A stretch of 64,000 bases of DNA. It comes from Vitis vinifera (lineage: Eukaryota; Streptophyta; Magnoliopsida; Vitales; Vitaceae). The notes under the pieces were generated by a model. The model made no database searches. It had not been told where the DNA came from and saw only the letters and a list, made by a program, of their open reading frames with translations. The stretch lies in the NCBI RefSeq assembly GCF_030704535.1, contig NC_081817.1, positions 3,735,001-3,799,000 on the forward strand. The letters run 5' to 3'. A program made the translations under genes and the position numbers. How positions within the stretch are numbered: the stretch's first letter is position 1; each line of letters opens with the position of its first letter. Positions 14,401 through 30,290 of the stretch are shown here, one piece after another.

Positions 14401-14596
14401 CTGAAGAAGAAAGAAAACAAAGAGTTAGAGACTAACTAGTGTGATTCCACTTCACAGAGTTGACTTGGTGACCGGGAGAAGGGGAGTAGCTCAAGGCGCA
14501 AGGATCGCCAGGCTCGACAGAGACGTCAAAGAGCTTAACAGTGTCACCTCCGCTGGCGGCCAAGAGCGCCGTTGACGGATCTGCGAAGTTCATCAT
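8500..14596 (-). CDS. NEDD1: NEDD1-like WD40 protein, gamma-tubulin targeting factor (10 exons)
   Basis: Plant NEDD1 brings gamma-tubulin ring complexes to microtubule nucleation sites on the spindle and phragmoplast. Exons on the minus strand: 14437-14596, 14090-14202, 13141-13401, 12937-13041, 12341-12406, 11965-12186, 10518-11096, 9196-9819, 8694-8873, 8500-8607; 805 residues. Residues 1 to about 310 carry WD40 repeats, with signatures such as [24 protein letters not shown] and [12 protein letters not shown]. Residues 310-770 are a low-complexity Ser/Thr/Pro-rich linker. The last 50 residues or so, including [18 protein letters not shown], are predicted coiled coil, the gamma-tubulin-binding end in this family. 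I chose the first of two adjacent Met codons (MMNFADPS). The length is close to the Arabidopsis protein of about 780 residues. The match to NEDD1 rests on the WD40 plus linker plus C-terminal helix layout and remembered similarity. Confidence 0.9.
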
Positions 14597-14782
14597 GGGC
14601 ACCTTCGGGTGAGAAATTCTGGAAAGAAGACCTGATTCAAAATTGAGTCATGGGGCGACAAGAAAGAAGTGTATGTTTCTGGAGAAAATTTGGGAAAATT
14701 AGGTAAAGGCCGGGGGGAGAGAGAGAGACTGTGGGAGTGTGGAGCCACAAAATTCAAAAGAGGAAGGGTAGAAAGTGGGGGA

Positions 14783-14792
14783 GTTTATATAG
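14783..14792 (-). promoter_or_regulatory. Probable TATA box of NEDD1
   Basis: Read on the minus strand this is CTATATAAAC, 187 bp upstream of the NEDD1 start codon, next to a purine-rich GA stretch at 14717-14730. Position and sequence fit a plant core promoter; no start-site data support it. Confidence 0.55.
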
Positions 14793-15343
14793 CTACCGTG
14801 AATCCTCCCAATAGGGCCACGCTTGTCGATACCCCTACCCGTTACGTTGCTTGGAAATACCGTTTCCACCCCTGGGGATGATCAAGCTTTTCCTGTAGGT
14901 AAAAAAAGTTTGGTTGGATGGATTAAAAGGATTTTTTTTTATTTTCTTTCTTAAAAAATGTTATTTTAAAAATATATTATTAAAAACATAAATACAAAAA
15001 TACGAGACTTTTACCATTTCTTTTCTTTTTCTCTTAACTCGTCTTTTAAAAATATGAACCACGTGAGTTTACTTTCATACAAAAACAAGATGACTTTGTC
15101 AGATTTTCAGGATCAACATGATAATTAATAAAACCAAACAGAGGAAGCTTTGTTTAAAATTCTGCTACTTCCCAGACTGGAGATAGAGGTAGAAGCTGCC
15201 AAAAAGAGATTCAATTGCCTTGAATATGTCTCCAAGGACTCCAATTTCTTTCAACTTAAAATGAATAGTGCACCAGCAGAATTAGAAATAATCTTAATCC
15301 ACTCTCCAGAATTGTGGCTGCCCGTCACCATAACACTAAAGTT

Positions 15344-15685
15344 TTAAAATACAACAAACACCCCACCAGTTGTGATTTCCATTACCTCTTGAACATCAGA
15401 ATACGTGATCCAATCAAATACAAACAGCTTCATCACTGGAAGAAGACCCACCCACCATGCACCATGCACAACAGGAGGCTTCTTCAGGGTCTGAACGATG
15501 CCATTTCTGGCGCCACAGAAAAGAACTGAACTTACTATTGAGTTTCCAGACCAAATATATGTACACAGGCACTGCAATTTTGGTAGTGCAGGAAAAGGTA
15601 AAAGAGGATGAGAAAACTTCTGGCCTATGCTACTCCACACAGCATTTGTCCCCATAACTGATATGTTGAGTTCCTTTCCAATCAC
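15344..15685 (-). other. Unassigned 113-codon ORF in GC-balanced block
   Basis: The block has a balanced base composition compared with the AT-rich flanks and reads open for 113 codons on the minus strand, with a Trp- and Val-rich C-terminal half. I recognise no domain and no paralogue in the window. It could be part of an untranslated exon, for example a distal 3' UTR of PP1 reached by splicing, a non-coding transcript, or chance. A coding role is not supported. Confidence 0.2.
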
Positions 15686-18449
15686 CCGGTGGATGGGTCA
15701 TAATTTATAGAATGAAGCATGGTGCTTGCATCTCCTGAAGTTTAGAATAAGTTCTGAAGCTGGTATCTAGCACTTTCATTTCAGCCATTTTGTGAAAGAT
15801 TTCTACAAGAAAGAAAAGACGAGGGCAGAGCAGTTGAATTCATAGAGAAAATATGCCAAGATAAATAACTACTCAAATACACATAGAATGAGGAATATCA
15901 ACAGATACATCAGACACTTCCATATTGCTTTAGATATCATCCCACTATTTCTCATGAGTTCTCTCCAGTTGAAAATGAGAGATGACGTTAAGGAATTTTG
16001 CATCCCATCTTACCACCCATCAGGATTTGAAGGAAAGACCTCCCCGGTTTTACTGTTATGAGGAAAAAGGAATCTGCAACTTTCTTAATTGCAAACCCTA
16101 ATTCTCAAACAGAAATAAGAACATACACACAAAAATATGCAAGTGTGGTTTTGCGTGTTTGTGGGAGGAATCTAAAATGGGCAGTGCCCCATGATTTTGA
16201 AGGGGCTTCATCACTTCACTGTAAATGATGGGCTTGTTAAGAACATAGCCCTTAACCAAAATTCAAGTTTGGTTTTTCTTTAACCAGAGAACATATATGA
16301 AGAACTGAGCCCAAGATGCTTGTGAAGAAGCATGTAGGGTTAGCCTGGTTATGACATTTTTTCCCTTCTGCAGAAAATTCTGCAAAAATCTAACACCAAG
16401 CATCATAATTATAACACAGTTCACATCCTACATATAAACGGCATCTTAACTTGCCTGGTGAACATGTGGCTTACTAATAAGATATTTTGGTAATAATTTG
16501 TCAATGCTGCATATCAATATAAAACTTGAAAAATAGCCAAAAAAAATTTTTTTTGAGATATCTTGTTCATTCTGAAGAAAATATGTCTCCTTAAAAAATT
16601 CTAGCAAGAGAAAGCATCAGTTACCTACACAGGAAAATGGGGAATATTTTTTCTTCATTATGTTAACCCGATTTACATTGTGGGCCCATGTCCTAATTGC
16701 TTTTCTTTTAGGAAAATTGGTACTCTAATACATGAAATTCAAAGAGAAAAGTTCACTGATTAGAAGTTTTACATTCTATCACTCAAAGCTCACTAAGAAA
16801 TCATTCTAATTAAAAAGATTAATCCTTAAGGAATAAGCTCCACATATTTGCAAAGGAAATCCCAAGTTTTTAAAAAATGAGACAGCCTATCTCAATTGAA
16901 GCATTGGAAATCCAAAATAAGACGAAAGAAAAATCCTCATTGCAACTTCTAGAAGGGAACGAAGTTCTTGCAGAAGCAATCCTAAATCAAATGCAGTCTT
17001 AGTCATTCGGTAACAAACCATCAAGTGAAAGAAAATTGTTTCCAGGAAAACTACTGTACAAACATAACCGAAAGAGTAAGAAATAGGGTTTGAAATTCAA
17101 ATGCTATTAAATCCATATGTTCCAGGAAGCAACTTGTTCTCCTCCTACATATTAAATTAAAGCCCATATTTCAATATTTATAAAGTAGAGGTAGTCGCAT
17201 ACACGACACACCCATGCCAGCTAAACCATAAATAATTTCAAAAAATGTTGTAGAGAGCATGTCCAGGATTTTTGAGAAGAAAAAGTTTTGACAAGATAGC
17301 GTGAAGGCGATCAAGAAGTTGTTAGACACGTTTGAATTGTCATTGAGGGAGAAATTTGGATTGTAATCTCTCTTTTAAGTCATTTTACTTCATTACTCCT
17401 GTTCTGCACCTCTTTGTAAATTAAATTATGAGAGAGACCTACAAAATGTTCACTTTAGAATAAAATAGGCATCTAAACTAAGGAAGAAGCTAGTGAATCA
17501 TGAGGTACCTTAAGAAAAAGGAAGTAACTTTTTTTACTAGGCAAAGATAAATTTATAAGGAGACAGCTAAAAAAAGGGGTGCAATCCAGGTACATAAGAA
17601 GTATATAAAGGGTGCAGGAAAGCCGAAAAGAAAAGAACAAACCAGCCCCTCCTATTAACAAAAGCTCAACCAGTCAATGAAATTTAACATAGACAAAGAT
17701 CCTCCATCAACGGACTTTCTAGACCAGAGGAGAAAGGCACATATGGAGTTTTGTAAGTGCTTAAACCGTTCGTTTCACATCTTCAAAAACTCTTTGGTTT
17801 TATCCTGTCAAACAGCCCAAAACAAACACAGGCACAGACCACAACACCTTCCTCCACTTTTTGCTTACAGAATTCCCATCCTGTCTCCATAGGGTCTTTG
17901 CTATAGAAAAAGATTCACCCATGTAGTACCAAGAAGAGAGAGAATAAAATCCCACAGGCCCATTGAGAAAAAGTAAGTCATCCAACTCTCTTGTCCGATT
18001 CAAACAATCTTGCTTTAAAATGAAGAAATGAATAATTAGTGCATTTTATACAATCTCAAAAAAACGAAGAATCAACAAAGAATACTATGAAGCCAAGCAC
18101 ATGAGAGTACACCAGTAAAAAGGTTGTCACTAATCACAAGTATGTGTTTTAAAATTGCTATTTATAAGAAATCAAACTCCAATATGGTACTTCTACCATG
18201 GTATGTCTTGAAGGAACTAATGACTGTAAATTTGGATTCTCATTTCAGGTATTTAAATATAGACAATGACAAACACGAAGCCCAAAATTAACCAACTGGG
18301 ACAAGTTACCACCAAACAACATCAATACTATGAACATGCACAAGAGGTACACAACCACTACCACTACAACGATAACATGAACACCAAAAGAGGGACCAAA
18401 TCAATTCATACTGAGCATGACCTTCATAAAATTAGGAGTACTGAAATTG

Positions 18450-21941
<3,492 letters not shown>

Positions 21942-22070
21942 TCAACGGCTGTGATTCAAATCACAGCGAAAGAGAGAATGAAGGAGGAAGGAGACCGCAG
22001 CAACTTTCTTCTACGGAGCGGAGGTGCCTGCCTCTATGGCTCTATGGCTATATCATCCCTTTGGGTCTCC

Positions 22071-22088
22071 CAAAACGGCGCCGTTTTG
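22071..22088. promoter_or_regulatory. 18-bp perfect palindrome upstream of PP1
   Basis: CAAAACGGCGCCGTTTTG is identical on both strands and lies 130 bp upstream of the PP1 start codon. It belongs to the ACGRCGYCGTTT-like elements common close to plant transcription starts. The binding factor is not known from the sequence. Confidence 0.5.
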
Positions 22089-23128
22089 TTGAGTGTCTTG
22101 CGGTGACTGGTATGGATTATGGAACTCTCTTTTGGCCTGTCGTACAGGTACAGGGTTTCTTCCCTGATCTGTCGCTTTCTAGTTCAAACTCAAACCATTA
22201 TGGTCGTAGGCCTTTATAAATAAATATTTATTTATACATATTTACAAATGTAAATATCTTATAAAATAAGGCCCTAATATTCAAATATAATAATAAAGAA
22301 CCTTTTTTTTTTTTTTTTTTTGTAATATTTAAAGTTTTTTATCTCAATTTTTTATTATCGAAGAAAGTAAATGCTTATCACCAAGTTTGAAAGATCTAGA
22401 AAGTAGGCAAGTAGGTTAAGAAAAATTAGTTTTTTTTTTTAATGAAAAGAATTTCAATTTTCGATTAAAAATTATATGAATTTTAGATTAAAGAAAAACT
22501 TCATTTTTTTTTTTATCAAACTAATGTTATATTCATCGTTTTTAATGAGTAATACTTATTGATTAATAATTTAAATAAATTTTAAATTAAATTATATTTA
22601 ACTTATTAATTTAAAACTTATTATTTAATTTTTACTTTAAGTAATAAGATTATTTAATAAAATTAACTTTAAATTATTTTATTCTCATAAATTATAAATA
22701 GGATAAAAAAAGTCGAGTAATAATAAAAATTGTGGATTAGTAAAATAAATCGTAAAAATAATTAAATGAAGATGTGGATTAAAAATAAATAAATTATTTT
22801 TATTTATTATTTAAAATTATTTTTAACTTTAAATTATATTATTAAATTATTTTAACAAACATATTTAATTTATTTAATAACTTAAATTAAATTATTAAAT
22901 CACTTTAAATTATTAAATTGATTTAAAAAATAACATAATTTTTCTTTTTTAACAATTTTACTTTTATCTTTAAATCAAAATTTGGAATGTGAAATATCCT
23001 TTTTATCCTCTCAATTCTTTATTACTCCGCCCACTCTTTTCGTCTAAGTGTCCAACTCACCCCAATTTCTTTTTATCTTCCTCATTTCATCCTCCTCTAT
23101 TTAAATTTTTAAAAATAATAAAAATAAA

Positions 23129-23204
23129 CTCCCCTTATTATTATTATTATTTAAAAATATATATATATATATATATATTTAAAAAATAATAATAATAAGG
23201 GGAG
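23129..23204. repeat. Near-perfect inverted repeat with (AT)n loop
   Basis: CTCCCCTTATTATTATTATT is followed by an (AT)n core, and then its reverse complement ends in AATAATAATAATAAGGGGAG. Arms of about 27 nt pair almost perfectly into one hairpin. It may be a small MITE or an unstable microsatellite with inverted flanks; no target duplication is obvious. Confidence 0.7.
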
Positions 23205-25299
23205 TAGCATAGCCGCCAGACATGACTACTCTCACTTGCAATAATAGCCATAGCCATCAGCCATGACCACTCCCATTTTGATATTAAAAATAAAATAAAA
23301 AATGAAAATTTTTCCAATTTCTATTTAAAAATATTTTTAATTATCCAATATGTAACCAATTTTACACAGAAATATTAAATTAAATTAAATATTAGCAACT
23401 TTTTATCCAATTTGATAAAGATGGGTGCACGATCTTTTCCCTATTTTTATACAATTTATTTTTTAAAATTTATATTCTCTATAAAATCTAAATAAAAGTA
23501 AACAAAAAATACCACAATAATTTCCCAAAATGAAAGAATAAATTTTAAATACTTACTAAAAAAACCTAAAAATAAAATGAAATGGAAATTTTAAATTAAT
23601 AGAATTTGAAAAATCACCTTTAAAATTAAAATGATATCCTAAATAAATTATTTTATTTTATTTTTATCATGTTTTTATGTATGTATCTTTTGTGGTATGG
23701 TACCTAATAATTATACTTTAGTACCAGAAATTAGCAATAAAAATATTTAATATGATAGATAATAAATAATTGAGAAAATGGGTTTGATTCATTAATATCA
23801 AAATATACGAAAAAAAAACTTTAATTTTTTAAATTAGTATTATCTTCATCTATTTTAAAATAATTTAAAATATATATACTTTTTAAATAAATCATATAAT
23901 TATTTTCTAAAATACATGTTATCAATATCAATAAACAACTTAATCCTTTATGTAAATATTCCTCCCTAGTCATGATTTTACCTCCATTTTTCTTACCAAC
24001 CATGGAAAAATGTCACCATAGAAAAGGAGCAAACCTAACACGAGAACTAGAAACAATTTGCACAAATTGTTAGAGTGACATTGAGTTATCAGGGTTATAA
24101 GCAAAGAGAAATGTTACAAAGCATGCTAAGATTCGGATTTTTGTTTTTCTTTTAGGATTTTCTTAGCTACCAATAATTACTTCAAGAATTTTAGACGAAT
24201 AAAATTTAAAAATAACAACATGTTAGTTTCTATCTATATCTATATCTCTATCTCCTAAATTGAAGGTGAAACTTATGGAGGAAAAAAAAAATCCCAACTT
24301 TTCCTATCGGTGTTTGTTTTTAGAGAAAAAATATTTAAAATAATAATAAGAATAAAAACATATTTAATACAAAGGGAAATATTTACGTGGAAGAGTTAGT
24401 TAACGTTGATAACATGACAAATAAAATAGACATTTAAAAAAATAATTATATGACTCATTAAAAAGTGTATGTACTTCAAATTATTTTTAAATAAATAAAG
24501 CTAATGTTATTTAAAAAAATTTGGATTCTTTTTCATATATTTTAATATTAATGAATCAAAATTCAATTTTCCCTAAATAATATTATATTTTGTATTAAAT
24601 TATATTATTTATATTAAATATAATAAATTATTTCATATTTATCAAATATTTTATTAAATTTTAATATTACCTTAAATAATTTATTTAACTCTAATTTAAT
24701 TTTTGATATATGAATTTAATTACGAATTCTCCAAGATCACAATTAATGAATCATTTGAATCATTTTCCTCTTTAAATTTTGATTTTTCTCTTTTTTTTTT
24801 TTTTCAAAATCCTTTTCAAGCCAAATATTAAACCTCCTTAAAAATGACAAAGAAATTTTTAGGACTCAATCCTTAGAAGATTATCTTAATTCTTATTAAA
24901 AAAATAATTAAAAATTAAAGCAGTAAATACAAAAATGATTAATAATCTTGATTCAATTTAACATTTTGTTCGATCGGGTCTGATTGTAGTGATCCAGAAT
25001 GGTACAATTAATTCATAAACAACCAATAATCGTATCGTAAAAATTGGATAAATTCGATTTATGGTCATTGGGGCCTTCTAAAAAATCTACTAAATTCATC
25101 AAGTTGTTCTATTTTTTTAATATTTTACCTATCATGTAATGAGAAGTCAAAACTAAATGAATCTATACTTTATCTCATTCCTTTTGAGAAGTGAGATGTG
25201 ATCTCACAACCCTCATGAGTCATCCTTACACTTTACTAACAAAAAAATTCAAACAATTGTGAACCGATATAAGTGGAGCCACTAAGTTCATTTTACACT

Positions 25300-25539
25300 T
25301 TATTCAAACAAAAGAATCAATTTGTGCGCTTTGTAGTCTGTAAGCTGCCCCACCCACTTTCCATTTAGGCTCTCACTCTCTGACACATACGTTTTCCTGT
25401 TGATGAGCGTAACGTAGAGAGTTTCCAGGGCGGCATCTTTATTCCATTCATCTCTTTCCCAATAAGGCATGGGATTCCAATTCGTCGGATCTCCCCACCA
25501 AATCATATTAACAAACAAAATTGGCATTCCCACTTCCAC
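25300..25539 (-). other. Unrecognised 79-codon ORF in AT-rich DNA
   Basis: The minus strand is open for 79 codons and the peptide is rich in Trp, Asn and Glu (WWGDPTNWNPMPYWERDEW). The base composition is far more balanced than the flanking AT desert, which suggests the remnant of an exon rather than chance. I do not recognise the family. It has no clear promoter or partner exons nearby, and could be a gene fragment carried by a transposon or a decayed terminal exon. Confidence 0.3.
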
Positions 25540-26285
25540 TTTATAATAAAAAAATATTATATTGATTTTTGTTTTTTTCTTTTTTAACTATTTTGATAAA
25601 ATATGGTGAGGGTGAATCTTAATGATGAACTATATCTAGATGGAGTGAATTTGATGTTTTTATACAAATTCGAAAAGTTGCCCGACACATTATCTTTCTT
25701 TAGATTTTTTCACGCTTTATATTCTTATCTTCTAACGAGTCTTTAACAATAAAATAATTTTTTCTTATAAGCGTAGATGCGACAAATTATATATAAATGT
25801 TTCAATACTCCTTGATACATATTCAGAAAAACAATTTCCTCTTTAACATATTTTCAATTACTTCGTATCTTTATCAAATTGAATAAAAAATTATTTAAGA
25901 TATTTAAAAGAAAATCACATATATTTGAGTTTAGCTTTTTATCCATCCAATATATATGCTCAAGTAACAAACAATATCAATAATTAGATATAACTAAAAG
26001 AGTATGATGAGTCGGAGACAATGATATCAAGTTTTTACATGAAAAATCTTTAAAAATATTAAAAAAAAAAAAAAAAACACAGGCTTATAGGTGGTCCAAA
26101 ATGTCCATTATGAAGAACGAAAACTGAATACAAGATTTCTTATAACTTAAAGTTTACTTATCCTTTGCGGACCACTTGACTAGCACATTTTCTCTTCTAA
26201 TTTACCTTATTCTTTTGGAGCACATTTGGAATTCACATCAAATTCGATTTTAGCCTTTTATTGAATCCTCATGAGAAGAAAATGA

Positions 26286-26632
26286 TGTTGAGATATTAGG
26301 AATGTTTTCCTTATATCATTCTTTCCTTGTATCATTTAGTGTTGAGATATTAGGAATGCTTAGATATTAGGAAAGTTGATATATTAGGAATATTAAGATA
26401 TTATGAATATTGAGATATTAGGAATATTGAGATATTATGAATATTGAGCTATTAGGAATATTGAGATATTAGGAAAGTTGAGATATTAGGATATTAGTTG
26501 TTATTTCCTTATATCAGTTTTTCCTTATATCATTCTTTTCCATTCTTAGAATGATGATTACCCTCTATATATACTCTGTACATGAACGAATGAAAGAATG
26601 AATGAAAAAACTATCATTTATCAATTTGAAGA
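26286..26632 (+). repeat. 5' LTR of the Copia element (347 bp)
   Basis: Starts TGTTGAGATATTAGGAATG. The middle is a run of degenerate copies, about 17 bp each, of GAGATATTAGGAATATT. It ends with ATCAATTTGAAGA directly before the primer-binding site. A TATA-like TATATATACTCTGTACATG segment lies near 26565-26583. The 3' terminus is GA rather than the usual CA. Confidence 0.88.
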
Positions 26633-26645
26633 TGGTATCAGAGCC
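26633..26645 (+). other. Primer-binding site of the Copia element
   Basis: TGGTATCAGAGCC matches the classical plant Copia site complementary to the 3' end of initiator tRNA-Met, with no spacer after the 5' LTR. Confidence 0.9.
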
Positions 26646-29600
26646 ATGGAATTGAAATCCTGGATATTTTGTCACTATGGTAGTCCGACAGCGATCAACC
26701 ATCCTAAGACAAGCCTTAATATTGATAAGTTAACCTTCAAATGCACTCACTGCAATAAGACTGATCCCACCAGTCTGGATATCCCACAATTTCAAAGCAA
26801 CGACTCTTGGTATGATCAGGAAAATAATGAGGAACCGAGGGTTTGAACCATGGACCTTTAGATCATGTTTAGGCTATCACCACTTTGTTATTAATGATAA
26901 TAATCGTGATCAACGGAAGAAGGATTCCAAGAAAACCTCGACTGCAACTGTTGCTAAAATAAAAACAAAGGCTAATGTTGTTGAGAAAACTTTTGCATTG
27001 GTAACCGCTACAGATCATGGTGGTAAGTTTTTAAATACTTTTACACCTGTTATTAATAGTGCATGGATAATTGATTTTGGTGCTACAGATCATATGACTT
27101 TTGATTCTAAACAGATTTCACCCCTTAGACATTTCTCACAAAAAATTGTTTTCACAGCCAATGGTAACACAACCCCAGTCATTGGGGAAAGATCCTTAAC
27201 TCTTACTGATAATTTGAATTTGAATTCTGTTTTAGTTGTTCCATCTTTAGATTACAATTTTTTGTCAGTTTCTTAAATCACTGCAGCCTTATCTTATATT
27301 GTCATTTTTTGGCCTGAATTTTGTGTGATTAAGGACATCCAAACAAGACAGACGATTGGTTGTGGTATTAAGCAGGGAAAACTCTATTACTTGGACTTAC
27401 AGTCAAAGGATTCAAATAAGTTGCAACAAGCCTTGATGGCAGATGGATCTGAGGAGGAGAAGAAAAATTTTGAAATTTGGTTGTGGCATCGATGTTTGGG
27501 ACATGCTTCCTTTGGTTATTTAAAAAAATTGTTTCCTTATTTGTTTGCAAAGAGTGATATTTCTGGTTTCCGTTGTGATATTTGTGAATTGGCTAAAAGC
27601 CATCGTGCTTCGTTTCCGTTAATTTTGAATAAAAGTTCGCTTCCTTTTATGGTTATACATTTTGATGTTTGAGGTCCATCCAAAGTCCCAACTTTGAGTA
27701 GCTCATGTTGGTTTGTTACTTTTATTCATGATTGTACAAGAATGACATGGTTATACTTGATGAAGACCAAAGATGAAGTGAACTTGTTGTTTCAAAATTT
27801 TCATAAAATGATTGAAACTCAGTACAATGCAAAGGTTCGGGTTTTACGTAGTAATAATGGTGGAGAATATCAGAGTTCTAATATTCAAAAGTATTTGGAA
27901 GAACATGGTATCATTCATCATACTACTTGTTTCAATACACCCTAGCAAAATGGAGTCGCTGAACGGAAAAATCGACACTTGTTACAGGTTATTCGTGCTT
28001 CCTTGATAGCAGCAAAAATACCGATATCTTATTGGGGAGAAGCAATCACATCTGCTGCATACTTGATCAATCGGGTACCTTCTAGCTCAATTAACTTCCA
28101 AACACCTCTCCAAGCTCTTATTAATGTTGTAGTTGCCCCAACCGTCCCAAATCTACCTCCTCGTGTTTTTGGTTGTGTGACATTTGTGCATCTACACAAA
28201 CACCAACGCACCAAGTTAACTTCCCATGCATTGCAATGTGTGTTTGTTGGATATGCATTGCACAAAAAAGGATATCGATGTTATCATCCTCCAACTCGAC
28301 GAATGTTTATTACAATGGATGTGGTGTTTCATGAAGATTCGATGTATTTTTCATTCGAGTCTGAACTTCAGGGGGAGTACCATAAGGAAATTCAGACTCT
28401 TGATTATGATTATCATATCTCTGAGGAGGATGAATCTGGACAATCTGAACTAGTGAACCAGGAAGCGGGTGAGTTGGATATGAGTGGTCAACAATTTGGG
28501 TCCGAAGATGTCTTCACTGAAATACCAAACCAATCGTCGTCTGCTGAGGGTGTTCTTAATTTGGAACCTGATCTATTCATGAAACGGTTACCACACCGTC
28601 ATAATAGAGGTATTCCTAAACCCACATATGAACCTGAATTGTCTACCAAAGTCAAATATCCCATGAGCTACTATGTGTCTAACCATCGTTTGTCTGAATC
28701 AAATAAGTCATTTGTAAATCAATTATCTACTGTAACTATTTCTAACAGTGTGCAGGAAGCCTTAGCTGATCCAAGGTGGAAAGCAGCCATGAATGAAGAG
28801 ATGAAATCATTGCAGAAAAATGAAACACGGGAACTCGTAAAATGTCCACTAGGAAAGAAGCCAATTGGGTGTTGTTAGATCTATACCGTGAAGTACAAGG
28901 CATATGGTAGTATTGAACGATTTAAAGCAAGACTGGTAGCAAAAGGGTACACTCAAACTTATGGAATTGACTACACATAGACATTTGCACCTGTAGCTAA
29001 GATCAACACAGTTCGAGTATTACTGTTTTTAGCTGCAAACCTAGATTGGCTATTACAACAGTTCGATGTGAAAAATGTATTTCTGCATAACGAGTTATCT
29101 GAAGAAGTATATATGGATCTTCCACCAGGATGCATGGTGTCAGAAAAGCAATGTTAGAAGGTGTGCAAATTGAAGAAGTCATTATATGGGTTAAAGCAAT
29201 CCCCGAGAGCATGGTTTGGAAGGTTCACAAAATCAATGAGAGATTTTGGCTATCGTCAAAGTAATTCAAATCACACTTTGTTCCTGAAAAAACAACATGG
29301 TAAGATCACGACACTTATCGTATATGTGGATGACATGGTAGTTATAGGAAATGATCCTGAAGAAAAAAAAAACTTTGCAAAATTATCTATTTAGAGAATT
29401 CGAAATGAAAGATCTAAGTCTTCTGAAATACTTTCTTGGGATTGAAGTTTCTCGATCAAGTGAAGGAATTTTTATGTCTCAAAGAAAGTATGTCTTAAAT
29501 CTTTTATAGGAGACTGGAATGTCGGGATGTCAACCTGTTAATACACCAATAGATGAAGGTTTGAAATTGTGTGTTGAGCCTAATCAAGTATCAACCGATA

Positions 29601-30279
29601 AGGGAAGATATCAGAGACTTGTGGGGAGATTAATGTACTTAGCTCATACAAGACCAGATCTTGCTTATGCATTGAGTGCAGTGAGTCAACACATGCATAA
29701 TCCTAGAGACCAACATATGAATGTAGTCATGCGTATTTTGGGGTATTTGAAGAATGCTCCTGGGAAGGGAATTTTGTTCGCTAAAATTGTTGATCATCAG
29801 AGTATAGAAGTATATACTGATGCTGATTGGGCCGGTGCAGTGGATGATAGGCGATCTACATCTGGTTACTTTACCTTTGTAGGTGGTAATCTTGTGACAT
29901 GGAAAAGTAAGAAGCAGAATGTCGTCGCTTGTTCAAGTGCAGAAGCGGAATTTAGAGGTATGACTCTAGGACTTTGTGAGGCATGATAACTAAGACTCCT
30001 CTTACAGGACTTAGGTTACCTATCTAGGCAACCAATCCGATTGTTTTGTGATAATAAAGCCGCATGTGACATTGCTCATAATCCAGTACAACATGATCGT
30101 ATAAAGCATGTCGAGGTGGATAGATTCTTCATTAAGGAAAAGTTGGATGATAAGATTGTGGAATTGCCTAAGATTCGATCAGAAGATCAATTGGCCGATA
30201 TCCTCACCAAAGCTGTCTCAAGTCAAGTGTTCTCAAAATTTTTAGACAAGTTGGGCATGTGTGACATCTATGCACCAAC
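26646..30279 (+). pseudogene. Decayed Copia gag-pol (protease, integrase, RT, RNase H)
   Basis: Domain remnants in order: a zinc-knuckle start KCTHCNKT near 26750, protease near 27060, pre-integrase with LWHRCLGHAS near 27480, integrase core 27660-27970, reverse transcriptase with YVDDM at 29321-29335, and RNase H with VYTDADWAG near 29810 and FCDNKAA near 30040. In-frame stops lie at 27274, 27670, 27943, 28876, 28978, 29155, 29507 and 29984, with a frameshift in an A-run near 29370. The protease DSG-type site reads DFG, and the second catalytic Asp of the integrase is Asn (RSNNGGEY). Several of these changes are C to T or G to A transitions. The element cannot encode a working polyprotein. 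Confidence 0.9.
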
Positions 30280-30290
30280 TTGAGGGGGGG
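30280..30290 (+). other. Polypurine tract of the Copia element
   Basis: A TTGAGGGGGGG run lies immediately before the right LTR, where plus-strand DNA synthesis would be primed. Confidence 0.8.

Larger units (their letters stand above)
22200..26280. other. AT-rich intergenic region
   Basis: About 4 kb of very AT-rich DNA with many homopolymer and ATTTAATT-type runs and no recognised gene. It holds a TA-cored hairpin at 23129-23204 and one stretch of ordinary composition at 25300-25539, both listed separately. It ends at the Copia target-site duplication. Confidence 0.6.

Noticed and set aside
26286..26560. Short tandem units as a CRISPR-like array
   Set aside because: Units adjoin without spacers, are degenerate, and lie within a plant retrotransposon LTR.
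26812..26880. tRNA-like sequence with GGGTTTGAACC in the Copia internal region
   Set aside because: The arms do not pair as a T-arm and no acceptor stem or anticodon loop could be placed.
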